NCBI RefSeq assembly: GCF_019396355.1
Contig: NZ_JAHKRK010000023.1
Location: 1-59,354 of the forward strand
Length of the DNA stretch: 59,354 bases
Direction: 5' to 3'
Source: Pseudonocardia nigra
Lineage (GTDB): Bacteria; Actinomycetota; Actinomycetes; Mycobacteriales; Pseudonocardiaceae
In this document: positions 32,901-40,440 of the stretch, piece after piece
Layout: every line of letters begins with the position of its first letter
Numbering within the stretch: position 1 is the stretch's first letter
Translations under genes and position numbers: made by a program
The notes under the pieces: generated by a model
The model's database searches: none
The model's input: the letters and a program-made list of their open reading frames with translations, nothing else
What the model was told of the DNA's origin: nothing

Positions 32901-34140
32901 AGACGTCGATGGCCACCGTGCCGTCGGCCTCGGCGGCGAACTCCGGGGCGAGGTAGGCCGCAGCCGCCGCCTCGACGTGCTGATGCGCGTGCGTCGTCGG
33001 AGCCACCCGGTACGTGGTACGGGTGGCCGACAGCCCCCGCGCCGCCGCCTGCCACTCCCCGATCCGCAGCCGCGGCTTCGCCCAGCCGTCCTCCCCCGAC
33101 TCGGCGATGATCGCGCGCGGCGAGAGCGCCCGATGTACCAGCCGGCGGTCGTGCGCGTACCGGACGGCCTCCGCGAGCTGGCGGACCATGTCGAGGCGGC
33201 CCGGGAGATCGAGGGTGGCGCCGTGCTCGACGAGGTAGTGGTCGAGCCGGAGCGCGTCGGCCCGCTGGTCGATGACCAGTGCCGGGCCCATCTCGTGGTC
33301 GAGGAGGTCACCCGGCACCAGCAGGCCGGGATGGTCGATCCCCTGGCCTGCCACGAACTCCCGCTGGGCGGCGTGCCGAACCGACTCACGCTGCTCCGGG
33401 TCCGACTGCCGCTCGTACAGGTAGATGCGAATGCGCCGGTACGCGCCCTCGATGTCCTCCCGGGTGGCGTGGTGGTCCTGCCACGTCGGCCCCGACTCGT
33501 ACGGCCGCGGGTCGATCTGCCACGGGCCCACCGCCACGCTGCGGCGCGTGCGGTGGATCCCGACGCTTTTCAGCAACCGGGGCAGGGCACGCAGGAACTC
33601 CTGCTGCGGTGGCGCGTGCGTGACCGGGCCGAGCAGCAGGTCCGCCCCGATCCGGGGAAGGACACCCGCCGAGCGGCCCTGCTCGGGGACATACAGGTGG
33701 TGGCGCTGCTCGGGCGCCAACTCGCACACCATGCCCGGCTCCGCGAGGAACACGCAGCCGCGCAGGAACGGGACCCGCAGGCCGCGGTCCTTGGCCGCCG
33801 CGCGACCGAGCAGCCCCTTGAGCTCCTTGGCCTTCTGATCGGCCAGCGGAAGCGGGTTGTCGAACGTGCGGCGCCGCTCGCCCGTCAGGGTCCAGGCCGA
33901 GCCGTCGTTGGTCAGCTTCCCGCGAAAGTTCTTGATCTCGATCAGGTAGAAGCCGGTCGGGGCGGCAACCAGCAGGTCGACCTCGCGGACGTGCCCCTGG
34001 TCGGAGACGAAGGTGAAGTTCGACCACGCCTGGAACGGGTGGCGGTCCGGGAGGAGGGAGCGCACGTACTCCAGCGCTGCGCGTTCGTGCGCGAACGACG
34101 ACGGGGTCACCTCGTGCCAGCGGCTGGAGTTCGCCTCCAC
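29956..34140 (-). CDS. pglW: BREX-2 serine/threonine kinase PglW
   Basis: About 1394 residues from GTG 34140 (AAGGGGGA nine bases upstream). The N-terminal NERD nuclease-related domain (REVDLLVAAPTGFYLIEIKN, residues about 50-70) is followed by a degenerate kinase domain (HRALSPRAI near 335, no HRD) and a complete kinase domain (VLGTGATARAFLV, HRDIKPDN near 630, LFDFS). The C-terminal half has helix-hairpin-helix-like and winged-helix-like repeats. PglW of Streptomyces is autophosphorylating and required for Pgl. The gene is intact, on the same strand as the other pgl genes but 10.6 kb from pglX. Confidence 0.93.
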   Translation of the reverse strand: MEANSSRWHEVTPSSFAHERAALEYVRSLLPDRHPFQAWSNFTFVSDQGHVREVDLLVAAPTGFYLIEIKNFRGKLTNDGSAWTLTGERRRTFDNPLPLADQKAKELKGLLGRAAAKDRGLRVPFLRGCVFLAEPGMVCELAPEQRHHLYVPEQGRSAGVLPRIGADLLLGPVTHAPPQQEFLRALPRLLKSVGIHRTRRSVAVGPWQIDPRPYESGPTWQDHHATREDIEGAYRRIRIYLYERQSDPEQRESVRHAAQREFVAGQGIDHPGLLVPGDLLDHEMGPALVIDQRADALRLDHYLVEHGATLDLPGRLDMVRQLAEAVRYAHDRRLVHRALSPRAIIAESGEDGWAKPRLRIGEWQAAARGLSATRTTYRVAPTTHAHQHVEAAAAAYLAPEFAAEADGTVAIDVFGLGATAYLILTGRAPAAGRPELMERLAAEGGLHPSAVSDAIPPDVDTLIELATAPRVGDRPADVEDFLVELDKVVRPERPVDEEQDPWEAQPGTELPDGCTVLRVLGTGATARAFLVQRDGLESVLKVGRSAQSEERLGDEAVVLEGLRHEHLVLLKRGAFPLGIRHAIEIDNAGEQTLAHLLRTDGALVPDQLQRFGDQLLDVLDYLARRDTFHRDIKPDNLGVRRHPKRGSALVLFDFSLAGAAASDVQAGTRGYRDPFLGSARRPTYDGAAELYAAAVTLHEMASLEVPVWGDDGTDAQFVDEVTLSAELFDAALREPLTAFFRKALHRDADQRFPTPAAMRQAWGRVFTTVDEARPATTSFTPTDDPQELRDEAAEAATPETALDAAGLSLRAVAAAQRLGANTVGELLDVPTRELWKARGLSKLTRTELVSRTSQWRRAFAAPVPGPDRGAPADDRGAPPSLDQIAPRLIPLPGKRGVDQADLTRRLLGLPSDQGELPGTRWPTLAQVAAELGLTGARIAQIMGARRKQWVADPWLIDVRTELEEILRGLRRVAAASELVEQLLASRGCVREEIVERRRAYGYAVLRAAVEADALTDAPRFATRRHSDWLIVALQVSDDESLDTPSDAQLLDMAVAVADEAVTLAARDPLPTPITVVRTLAEVALRFELVPDERRLVQLAAATSATVWANARLEIYPRDLDPIRALRLSQAGAGVSTEGLSPAALSARVGARFPGLAPLPDGLELSRLLREAGFDLRWDGERLVPPTSVTASSSRQPETSVGPATGVAVAAVGGEPEARIAYVLDHGGARLVTFRRSRWAAGRRRVTEVTGVEPVDVSAAFVGALRQVAAQRRITDFGLVLRADAPDADARARSNLHRVVDAAWEQLEREWSERDVLVLDQLTPLGRYAGGPALLNRVLDAARVAGRNGGPRTVVLLCPAEDGRQPPRIDGHAIGIESAEEWIVAPSSWTSASAA

Positions 34141-34360
34141 GTGTCCGTGTCCCCCTTCCCGGTGAAGCACCGGTCGGAGACTAACGCCGCGGGCAACGTG
34201 CTCATGCGGCCCCGGTATCAGCGGCAGCTCCCTCATCGGCTGCGGGTTGGTCTGCCCAGATCGTCAGCTCCCCGCAAGGTCGTCGGGCTAACAGCGCGAT
34301 CGACAGCACCGATTTCACCGTCCGGGTCACCCGACCCGCGATCGGCGAAAGGCCCAGCAC

Positions 34361-35173
34361 GTGAACCAGTACAACCCGCAGTTCCCGCCGTCCGGTCACC
34401 CGGGATCGGCCTACTACCCGCCGCCTCCGCCGCCGCAGAACGGCCTCGGCACCGCAGGCTTCGTCCTCGGCCTGCTCGGGCTGCTCTTCTCGTTCATCCC
34501 GGTGATCGGGATCATCGCGTGGCCGTTGGTCCTCCTCGGCCTGGTGCTCTCCGGCGTCGGGCTGGCCAAGGCGAGGGCGAGCCGGGCGACGAACACCGGC
34601 CTCGCCGTCGCCGGACTGGTGTGCTCGGCCGTCGGCCTGCTCGTCTGCATCGTGTATGCCGCCGCCTTCGGCGCCGCCGTTTCCGCGGCCTCGAGTGCCG
34701 TCGACGATGCACCTGCGATCTCCGCGCCGAGCGGCGACAGCCCACCCCAGGCCCCGGGCGTGGAGACGGCAGCGGCACGGATCGGCGAGGAGGTGCGCGA
34801 CGGGTCGTTCGCGTTCACGGTCACCAGCGTCGAGACCGGGATCGAGAGGCTCGGCGAGAGCTTCCTCCAGTCCGAGGCGCAGGGCAGCTACGTGCTGGTC
34901 CATGTCACCGTCACCAACATCGGCAGCGAAGCGGAGCTGTTCTCGGGTAGCAGCCAGAAGCTTCTCGACGCGCAGGGCCGGACGTTCGACGCCGACAGTG
35001 GCGCCGCCGTGATGAACCTTCCCGACAGCGAGTCGTTCCTGAACAACATCAACCCGGGCAACAGCGTCAACGGCAGCGTCGTGTTCGACGTGCCGGAAGG
35101 ACTCGTGCCGATGGCGATCGAGCTGCACGAGTCGCCGTGGTCCGCGGGTGCGACCGTCGCGCTCGACGGCTGA
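34361..35173 (+). CDS. membrane protein with DUF4190/DUF4352-like domains
   Basis: 270 residues from GTG 34361 (GAAAGG upstream). A Pro/Tyr-rich cytoplasmic start (YYPPPPPP) is followed by two membrane segments (residues about 30-65 and 80-110) and an exported Ser/Pro/Ala linker. The C-terminal Ig-like DUF4352 domain has FAFTVTSVETGIERLGESFL, YVLVHVTVTNIGSEAEL and a late VVFDVPEGL. DUF4352 domains are extracytoplasmic beta-sandwiches of unknown ligand. It diverges from pglW and is followed by the TerD-like gene after 38 bases. Confidence 0.8.
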   Translation: MNQYNPQFPPSGHPGSAYYPPPPPPQNGLGTAGFVLGLLGLLFSFIPVIGIIAWPLVLLGLVLSGVGLAKARASRATNTGLAVAGLVCSAVGLLVCIVYAAAFGAAVSAASSAVDDAPAISAPSGDSPPQAPGVETAAARIGEEVRDGSFAFTVTSVETGIERLGESFLQSEAQGSYVLVHVTVTNIGSEAELFSGSSQKLLDAQGRTFDADSGAAVMNLPDSESFLNNINPGNSVNGSVVFDVPEGLVPMAIELHESPWSAGATVALDG

Positions 35174-35211
35174 TCCGCCCGGCCACTCCGCTGATCGAGG
35201 AGTATGGCGAC

Positions 35212-35829
35212 GTGCAACTCGCCAAGGGCGCGAACGTGACCCTCCCCGCCGTCGACGGCCTGACGGTCGCCTGCAGCTGGGTTCCCCGACCGGGCGTCGA
35301 GGCCGACCTGTCGGCGCTGCTGCTCGCCGGCGGCCGGGTGCGCGACGACTCGGACTTCGTCTTCTACAACCAGCCCTCCTCGGGGGATCAGCGCGTGGTC
35401 CACGAGGGCAAGCGGGTGAACCGGGACGGTTCGACGACGGACCGCGTGACCGTCGATCTGGTCGGGTTCGATCCGGGTGTGGAGGCTGTGGCGTTCGCGG
35501 TGAGCCTCGACGCCCCGCACGGAAGGTCGTTCGCCGACCTGCAGCCGCTGCAGGTGCAGGTGTCCGAACGCGGCGGTGCGCGGCTGCTGGCCGGCTACCG
35601 CGTCGACGGTCTCGGCCCGGAGACCGCGGTCGTCACCGTCGAGCTGTACCGCCGCGGCGCCGTGTGGAAGGTCCGCGCGGTGGGGCAGGGACACCACGAC
35701 GGCCTCGCCGGGCTCGCCCGCGATTTCGGAGTCGACATCGGCGACTCCGAACCCGAGCCGGTACCGGCCGATCCGCCGCCCTCGGTCGAATGGCGGAACC
35801 CACCCGTTCCGGCCGGATACGAACTGTAG
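35212..35829 (+). CDS. TerD-family stress protein
   Basis: 205 residues from GTG 35212 (GAGGAG nine bases upstream). TerD marks: VQLAKGANVTLP, LLLAGGRVRDDSDFVFYNQP, VDLVGFDPGVEAVAFAVSLD and AVVTVELYRRGAVWKVRAVG with GQGHHDGLAGLARDFG. TerD domains bind calcium through Asp-rich loops and occur in tellurite-resistance, phage-inhibition and envelope-stress loci. It lies nine bases before the DUF4236 gene. Its position next to pglW makes a link to phage defence conceivable, not shown. Confidence 0.88.
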   Translation: MQLAKGANVTLPAVDGLTVACSWVPRPGVEADLSALLLAGGRVRDDSDFVFYNQPSSGDQRVVHEGKRVNRDGSTTDRVTVDLVGFDPGVEAVAFAVSLDAPHGRSFADLQPLQVQVSERGGARLLAGYRVDGLGPETAVVTVELYRRGAVWKVRAVGQGHHDGLAGLARDFGVDIGDSEPEPVPADPPPSVEWRNPPVPAGYEL

Positions 35830-35838
35830 GAGAACGCA

Positions 35839-36864
35839 GTGGGTTTCCGGATGCGCACCAGCATCAAGATCATGCCCGGGGTTCGGCTGAACATCAGCCG
35901 CAGCGGGGTCGGCTACTCCGTCGGGGGCCGGGGACTCCGCGTCACCAAGCACGCGAACGGGCGGGTCAGCCGGACGGTCGGCATCCCCGGCACCGGGCTC
36001 AGCCACAGCAGCACGGTGCGCGCGCCGCGCAGTCGTGCCACGCCCCGCCGACCGTCGCCTCCGGCACGCCCGGCACCGCGGCCACCGAAGCCCGGTCTGC
36101 TGGCACCGTCCTGGGAGAAGGACCTGTTCGACGCCGTCGAGGCCGGCCGGCCGGCGCGGCTCGCCGCGGTCGCCAGGGCCCACGGCCGCAGCGAGCCCGT
36201 GGTGCGGGTCCTCGCCGCGGCACTCGACGGGCTGTTGCACGTCGAGCACCTTGCGGACGGCACGGGCGACCCCGAGCGGGCCCGCGAGCTGCTGGCGTGG
36301 GTGGTCGCGCAGGGACCGGTGGGGCTGGGCCGGCACCCGTTCGCCACGAAGTACCTCGCGGAGCGGACGTGGCCCGTCGAGATCGCCGCCGGGGTCGTCG
36401 CCCACCTGGGTCTCCACCACGACGTCGTCCATCTCGCCGCCGCCGAACTGCACCAGGCGGGGGGCGACCTGGACACCGCGATCTGGACGGTCGAGCAGGC
36501 GCAGCCGATGGCGCCGGCCGCGCTGTCCCTGGTCGAGCTCTACAGCGACGCCGACCGGCACCAGGACGTCGTGGATCTGACGAACGGCATCGACAACGCC
36601 GACGACGCAACCGCCCTGCTGCTCGTCCTCCGCGGTCGCGCCTTCGCGCAGCTGGGTTACCACGAGGCCGCCCGCGAGGCGATCAAGGAAGCGATGCGGG
36701 TGCGCAGCCGGGCTGTGGCGGTGCGTCACCGCGCCCTGCTGGAACGCGGGCAGGTGAACCTCGCGCAGAATCGGAGGGCAGCGGCCCGCACGGACCTGGA
36801 GAAGATCCTCGCCGAGGACGCCGCCTACCCCGGGTTGGCGGACGCGCTCGCCGCCCTCCCCTGA
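35839..36864 (+). CDS. DUF4236 protein with helical TPR-like domain
   Basis: 341 residues from GTG 35839 (AGGAGA upstream). The N-terminal DUF4236 domain (FRMRTSIKIMPGVRLNISRS, GVGYSVGGRGLRVT, RTVGIPGTGLS) is followed by a Pro/Arg linker (residues about 60-80) and about 250 residues of helical repeats (LAAVARAHGRSEPVVRVLAA, LLLVLRGRAFAQLGYHEAAR). DUF4236 has no known biochemical role. It is co-transcribed with the TerD-like gene. Confidence 0.8.
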   Translation: MGFRMRTSIKIMPGVRLNISRSGVGYSVGGRGLRVTKHANGRVSRTVGIPGTGLSHSSTVRAPRSRATPRRPSPPARPAPRPPKPGLLAPSWEKDLFDAVEAGRPARLAAVARAHGRSEPVVRVLAAALDGLLHVEHLADGTGDPERARELLAWVVAQGPVGLGRHPFATKYLAERTWPVEIAAGVVAHLGLHHDVVHLAAAELHQAGGDLDTAIWTVEQAQPMAPAALSLVELYSDADRHQDVVDLTNGIDNADDATALLLVLRGRAFAQLGYHEAAREAIKEAMRVRSRAVAVRHRALLERGQVNLAQNRRAAARTDLEKILAEDAAYPGLADALAALP

Positions 36865-36958
36865 CGCGCGATCGGGCGCACCGGCGCGCTTCCTGCTGGT
36901 CACGGCCGACCCGGTGACCCGGCTCATCGCCGGCTTCCGGGTTCGCCACACTGGCCCG

Positions 36959-38884
36959 ATGCGGATGCAGTTCGACGCCGAGGACGAGGACGCCTACTTC
37001 GCCCGGCGCGACCAGCTCGGTGAGCAGTTCGCGCAGTGGCTGAACACGCACGATGTGCCCGGCGACCCGAACGACGCGGGCCTGCTGATGGACTGGAAGT
37101 GGTCCTACGCCGACGGGAGGCTCGATCGGTGGACGGTCCCGGATGTGCACGAGTTCCTGTTCGAATGGTGCCCGCGCAAGCTGTCGGCCTCGCCTGCGGA
37201 CTGCGCCGATATCCCACTGTCGGTGGCCGGGTTCGTGGAGTTCCTCGCCCACACGGGGATGCTCGGGCCCGGTAGCGCGGCGCCGTCCGCGATCCGGCGG
37301 CACTGCGAGAGCAACGTCGCGGCGTTCGTGCGGGAGATGGGCAACCCGGCGAACTTCGGGATGGCCAAGAGCCTGTTCGGGTCGATGGGTGGGCTGGAGC
37401 CCGACGCCGACGAGTCCCTGGAAGGCATGGCGACGCTGCTGCGGCAGCTGCCCGAGCTGCCACCCGGCGCGGTCGGCGAGGCGCTCGCACACCTGGCCGG
37501 GGACGAAACCGAGCCGCCCCCGATCGGGCCGGTCCGGCTGCCGTCCGACGCCGACCGGCTCGCCGCGGTCCGCGCCGCACCGGTGATGCGGCAACTGCGG
37601 GACCTCGCCGGCTACTGCGCGTCGCCGGGGCGGACGCTGACGTCGAAGGGAAACCTTCGGCTGGCCGACGCACGCCACCTCGTCGACGCGCTCGGGACCG
37701 GTGACGCGCCCAGCGGCGTCGAGAAGCTGCGATCCGCCGAGGACCTGCCCGAGCTGAGCAGGCTCGTCGACCTTGCCGTCGACGCCGGGGCGGTGCGGCG
37801 GCACCGGGGCAAGCTGGTCGCGGTGGCGCGTTTCGCCGCGCTGGACGAGTGCGCAGCCCACGAGAAGGTGGTGGTGGCTGCCGTCGGCGCCGGGCTGAGC
37901 GGGCCGCGGCGCACGTTCCTGTTCCCGGTCTTCGGCCAGCTCCACGGCATCGTCGACGAGGCCGCGGTCGGTCTGCTCGCCCAGCTGCTCCGCGCGGGCG
38001 GCACGGGCCTCGAGCGGGACGTGATCGGCCTGATGATGGCCGATCTCGTGGGTGGCGCGCTGCCCGGGCTTCCCGACTTCATGGCGGCCCCGCTCATCGG
38101 TCTCGCCGACGGCCACGTCGAACGGTTCGTGGACCTGGGCGTCCTCACGGTCGAGGGAGCCACCGCGGAAGCGTGCGACGACTGCGGCCGGCCGCACCAG
38201 CGGGGTGGCCGTGTCGCGCTCACCGCGGCGGGGGTGCCGGTCACGATCGAGCTGCTGCGGCAGGTCGGCGTCGAGGTGATCGTCCGTCCGGAGCCGGCCA
38301 CGGCCGATGCCGCCGCGATCGCCGACCTGGCCGGTGTCCTCGACGAGGACGAGTTCCGGCGGGACGTGGCGGAGTGGTTCGCGGCGCAGCGCGACGGCGC
38401 CACCGCCGGCCGGTCGCTGGCCGCCGAGTTCACCGGCGAGGACCGCGACACACTCACTGCGTTGGCCGGCATCGGAGCTCTCGACGACATCGCCCCCGAC
38501 CGCTCCGTCGACGCACTGCGTCCCCACCTCGGCGGCCCCCACGACGGGGTCGTTCTGCACTTCCTGATGGGCAAGCAGGCCATCGACCCCGCCACGGTGG
38601 ATCCCGTCCGGTACACCTCCGGCCTGGTCGACGTCCTCGCCGCGGCCCTGGACGTCGCCGGACCGTCGGAGGTCGCCGCCCACTTCGGCGACGGGACACC
38701 GGACGTCGCGATCGGGATCCTCGAGGAGGTCTGGCGGCTCGACCACCCGCGGGTGCCCGATGTGCTCGAAGCGCTCGGCAGCGGTCATCGGGTGAAGGCC
38801 GTGGCCAAGGCGGCCCGCAAGGTGCTGATGAAGCACCGCAGCCGGCAATCCGCAGCGCTACGGTCGTCCCGTGCCCACGGATGA
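36959..38884 (+). CDS. unrecognised 641-residue protein, first of an overlapping pair
   Basis: Starts at ATG 36959 (MRMQFDAEDEDAYFARRDQL). A central module (LRDLAGYCASPGRTLTSKGN, LRLADARHLVDALG, then LVDLAVDAGAVRRHRGKLVA) looks like a winged helix preceded by helices and resembles the N-terminus of the next protein. A CxxC (ACDDCGRPHQ) near residue 405 may be a zinc knuckle. The remainder is helical with no catalytic motif I can name. It ends 14 bases inside the next gene, so the two are co-translated. Possibly distantly related to large actinobacterial 'hypothetical' proteins linked to pRiA4b ORF-3; not certain. Confidence 0.7.
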   Translation: MRMQFDAEDEDAYFARRDQLGEQFAQWLNTHDVPGDPNDAGLLMDWKWSYADGRLDRWTVPDVHEFLFEWCPRKLSASPADCADIPLSVAGFVEFLAHTGMLGPGSAAPSAIRRHCESNVAAFVREMGNPANFGMAKSLFGSMGGLEPDADESLEGMATLLRQLPELPPGAVGEALAHLAGDETEPPPIGPVRLPSDADRLAAVRAAPVMRQLRDLAGYCASPGRTLTSKGNLRLADARHLVDALGTGDAPSGVEKLRSAEDLPELSRLVDLAVDAGAVRRHRGKLVAVARFAALDECAAHEKVVVAAVGAGLSGPRRTFLFPVFGQLHGIVDEAAVGLLAQLLRAGGTGLERDVIGLMMADLVGGALPGLPDFMAAPLIGLADGHVERFVDLGVLTVEGATAEACDDCGRPHQRGGRVALTAAGVPVTIELLRQVGVEVIVRPEPATADAAAIADLAGVLDEDEFRRDVAEWFAAQRDGATAGRSLAAEFTGEDRDTLTALAGIGALDDIAPDRSVDALRPHLGGPHDGVVLHFLMGKQAIDPATVDPVRYTSGLVDVLAAALDVAGPSEVAAHFGDGTPDVAIGILEEVWRLDHPRVPDVLEALGSGHRVKAVAKAARKVLMKHRSRQSAALRSSRAHG

Positions 38885-40178
38885 CCCGATGCTCCGGCCG
38901 ACCGAGTCCGAGGCGCTGACCAACGTCCACGCCGTCCTGCAGCTGTGCGCCGCCGGGAGGCTCCGGTGCAGCGAGAAGACCTTCCGGCCGTCGGCCGCCA
39001 CCGTGACGGCCGTAGCCGGCGCGCTGCAGCAGGGCGACTTCTACCCGGACGAGCCGATCGCCGCGTTCGCCTGGCCGTTGCTCGTGCAGGCCGGAGGGCT
39101 CGCGCGTCTCGAAGGCGGCCGGCTGCAGCTGACCCCGAAGGGCCGCAAGGCCCTGTCCGACGCGCCCGAGAAGGCGATTCGCCAGATCTGGACGCGCTGG
39201 CCGCAGCACGCCCCGATCGACGAGTTCAGCCGCGTCGACCAGATCAAGGGGCAGCGGACGACGAACGTCCTGACGGCGGCGAAACCGCGCCGGCAAGCCG
39301 TGGCCGCCGCCCTCGCCTGCTGCCCGTCGGAAGAGTGGGTCAGCATCGACGAGCTGTTCGCGACGATACGCAAGGAGGGCCCGCCCCTCACGATCGCGCG
39401 CAGTGAGCGGGCGCTGTGGCGGCTCTACATCGAGGACCCGCAGTACGGCAGCCTCGGCTACGAAGGTTTCGGGGACTGGCCGATCGTGGAGGGCCGCTAC
39501 ACCCTCGCGGTGCTGTTCGAGTATGCGGCGACCCTGGGCCTCGTGGACGTCGAGTACACCGCGGCGGCCCGCGCCCGCGACGATTTCCGGCACCTGTGGG
39601 GCGCCGACTGGCTCGACGCGCTCAGCCGCTACGACGGGCTGCTGGCGGTCCGGCTGAACCCGCTCGGGGCCTACGCCGCGGGGCTGGCGGCCTCCTACGA
39701 GCCCCCCGCCCGGGCCACACCGGAGCGCGGGATCCAGGTGCTCGCGAACTTCGACGTCGTCGCCACGGCGGACCTGCCCGTCGCCGACGCGATCGTCCTC
39801 GACGCCTACGCCGGCCGCACGTCCGACCGGGTCTGGGCGCTGTCGGCGGTGAGCCTGCTCGCCGCGGCCGACACGGGCCGGAGCATCGAGGACCTCCGGT
39901 CGTTCCTGACCGAGCGCGCCGTGCACGACGTCCCCGCGACCGTCCGCACCCTCCTCGACGATGTGGCGGCTCGCACCCGCCAGGTCCGCGACCTGGGCAT
40001 GCGCCGCATCATCGAGTGCGCCGACGTCGCAGTGGCCACCCTGCTCGCGCAGGACCGGGCGCTGCGGGCGCACTGCACCCGGATCGGCGACCGGCACCTG
40101 CTGCTCGCCCCGGGCGGCGAGGACAAGGTGCGAACGGCCATGCGGAAACTCGGCTACGCCCTCGGCCCCGGCGTCTGA
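38871..40178 (+). CDS. Helicase_C_3 (XPB/Ssl2-like accessory)-type protein, second of the pair
   Basis: 435 residues from GTG 38871. The N-terminus has the winged-helix module LQLCAAGRLRCSEKTF, LLVQAGGLARLEGGRLQLTP with GRKAL. The C-terminal half resembles the Helicase_C_3 domain found at the N-terminus of XPB/Ssl2-like proteins: GIQVLANFDVVATADLP, RVWALSAVSLLAAADTGRSI, VPATVRTLLDDVAARTRQVR. There are no Walker motifs, so this is not itself a helicase. Overlap with the upstream gene is 14 bases. Role unknown; perhaps a DNA-binding partner. Confidence 0.7.
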   Translation: MPTDDPMLRPTESEALTNVHAVLQLCAAGRLRCSEKTFRPSAATVTAVAGALQQGDFYPDEPIAAFAWPLLVQAGGLARLEGGRLQLTPKGRKALSDAPEKAIRQIWTRWPQHAPIDEFSRVDQIKGQRTTNVLTAAKPRRQAVAAALACCPSEEWVSIDELFATIRKEGPPLTIARSERALWRLYIEDPQYGSLGYEGFGDWPIVEGRYTLAVLFEYAATLGLVDVEYTAAARARDDFRHLWGADWLDALSRYDGLLAVRLNPLGAYAAGLAASYEPPARATPERGIQVLANFDVVATADLPVADAIVLDAYAGRTSDRVWALSAVSLLAAADTGRSIEDLRSFLTERAVHDVPATVRTLLDDVAARTRQVRDLGMRRIIECADVAVATLLAQDRALRAHCTRIGDRHLLLAPGGEDKVRTAMRKLGYALGPGV

Positions 40179-40196
40179 GTCCTGCGGCGCCAGGAC
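40179..40196 (+). terminator. possible short terminator hairpin
   Basis: GTCCTG-CGGCGC-CAGGAC starts one base after the stop of the 38871 gene, with a six-base stem. The rest of the 262-base convergent gap up to the MocR stop shows no gene. Confidence 0.4.
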
Positions 40197-40440
40197 CGGC
40201 ACGGCACACACACCGCCGCGCCGAGCAGCACAACGGTTCGGCCACTTCGTGCCTCCCGACACGTTCCACACGCCACCTGGCTCGACGGCCGGGCGAGCTG
40301 GGTCTGCCCGAAGAATCCTGCGCACCACTCGGAACGCATTCTGCGAGCGCTCGGGGGAAGCCCGCACGGATCAGCGCTGATCATGGCCTGAGGCTCGCTC
40401 CAAAGATCCACTGACGACCCGCTGCCCATGATCGCGCCTG

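Noticed and set aside
12506..40418. 15-base match AGATCCACTGACGAC (minus strand near 12505-12520, plus strand near 40404-40418) as an attachment-site pair flanking the island
   Set aside because: A match of this length is expected by chance in a 59-kb window of biased composition, the copies are inverted, and no integrase site lies beside either.
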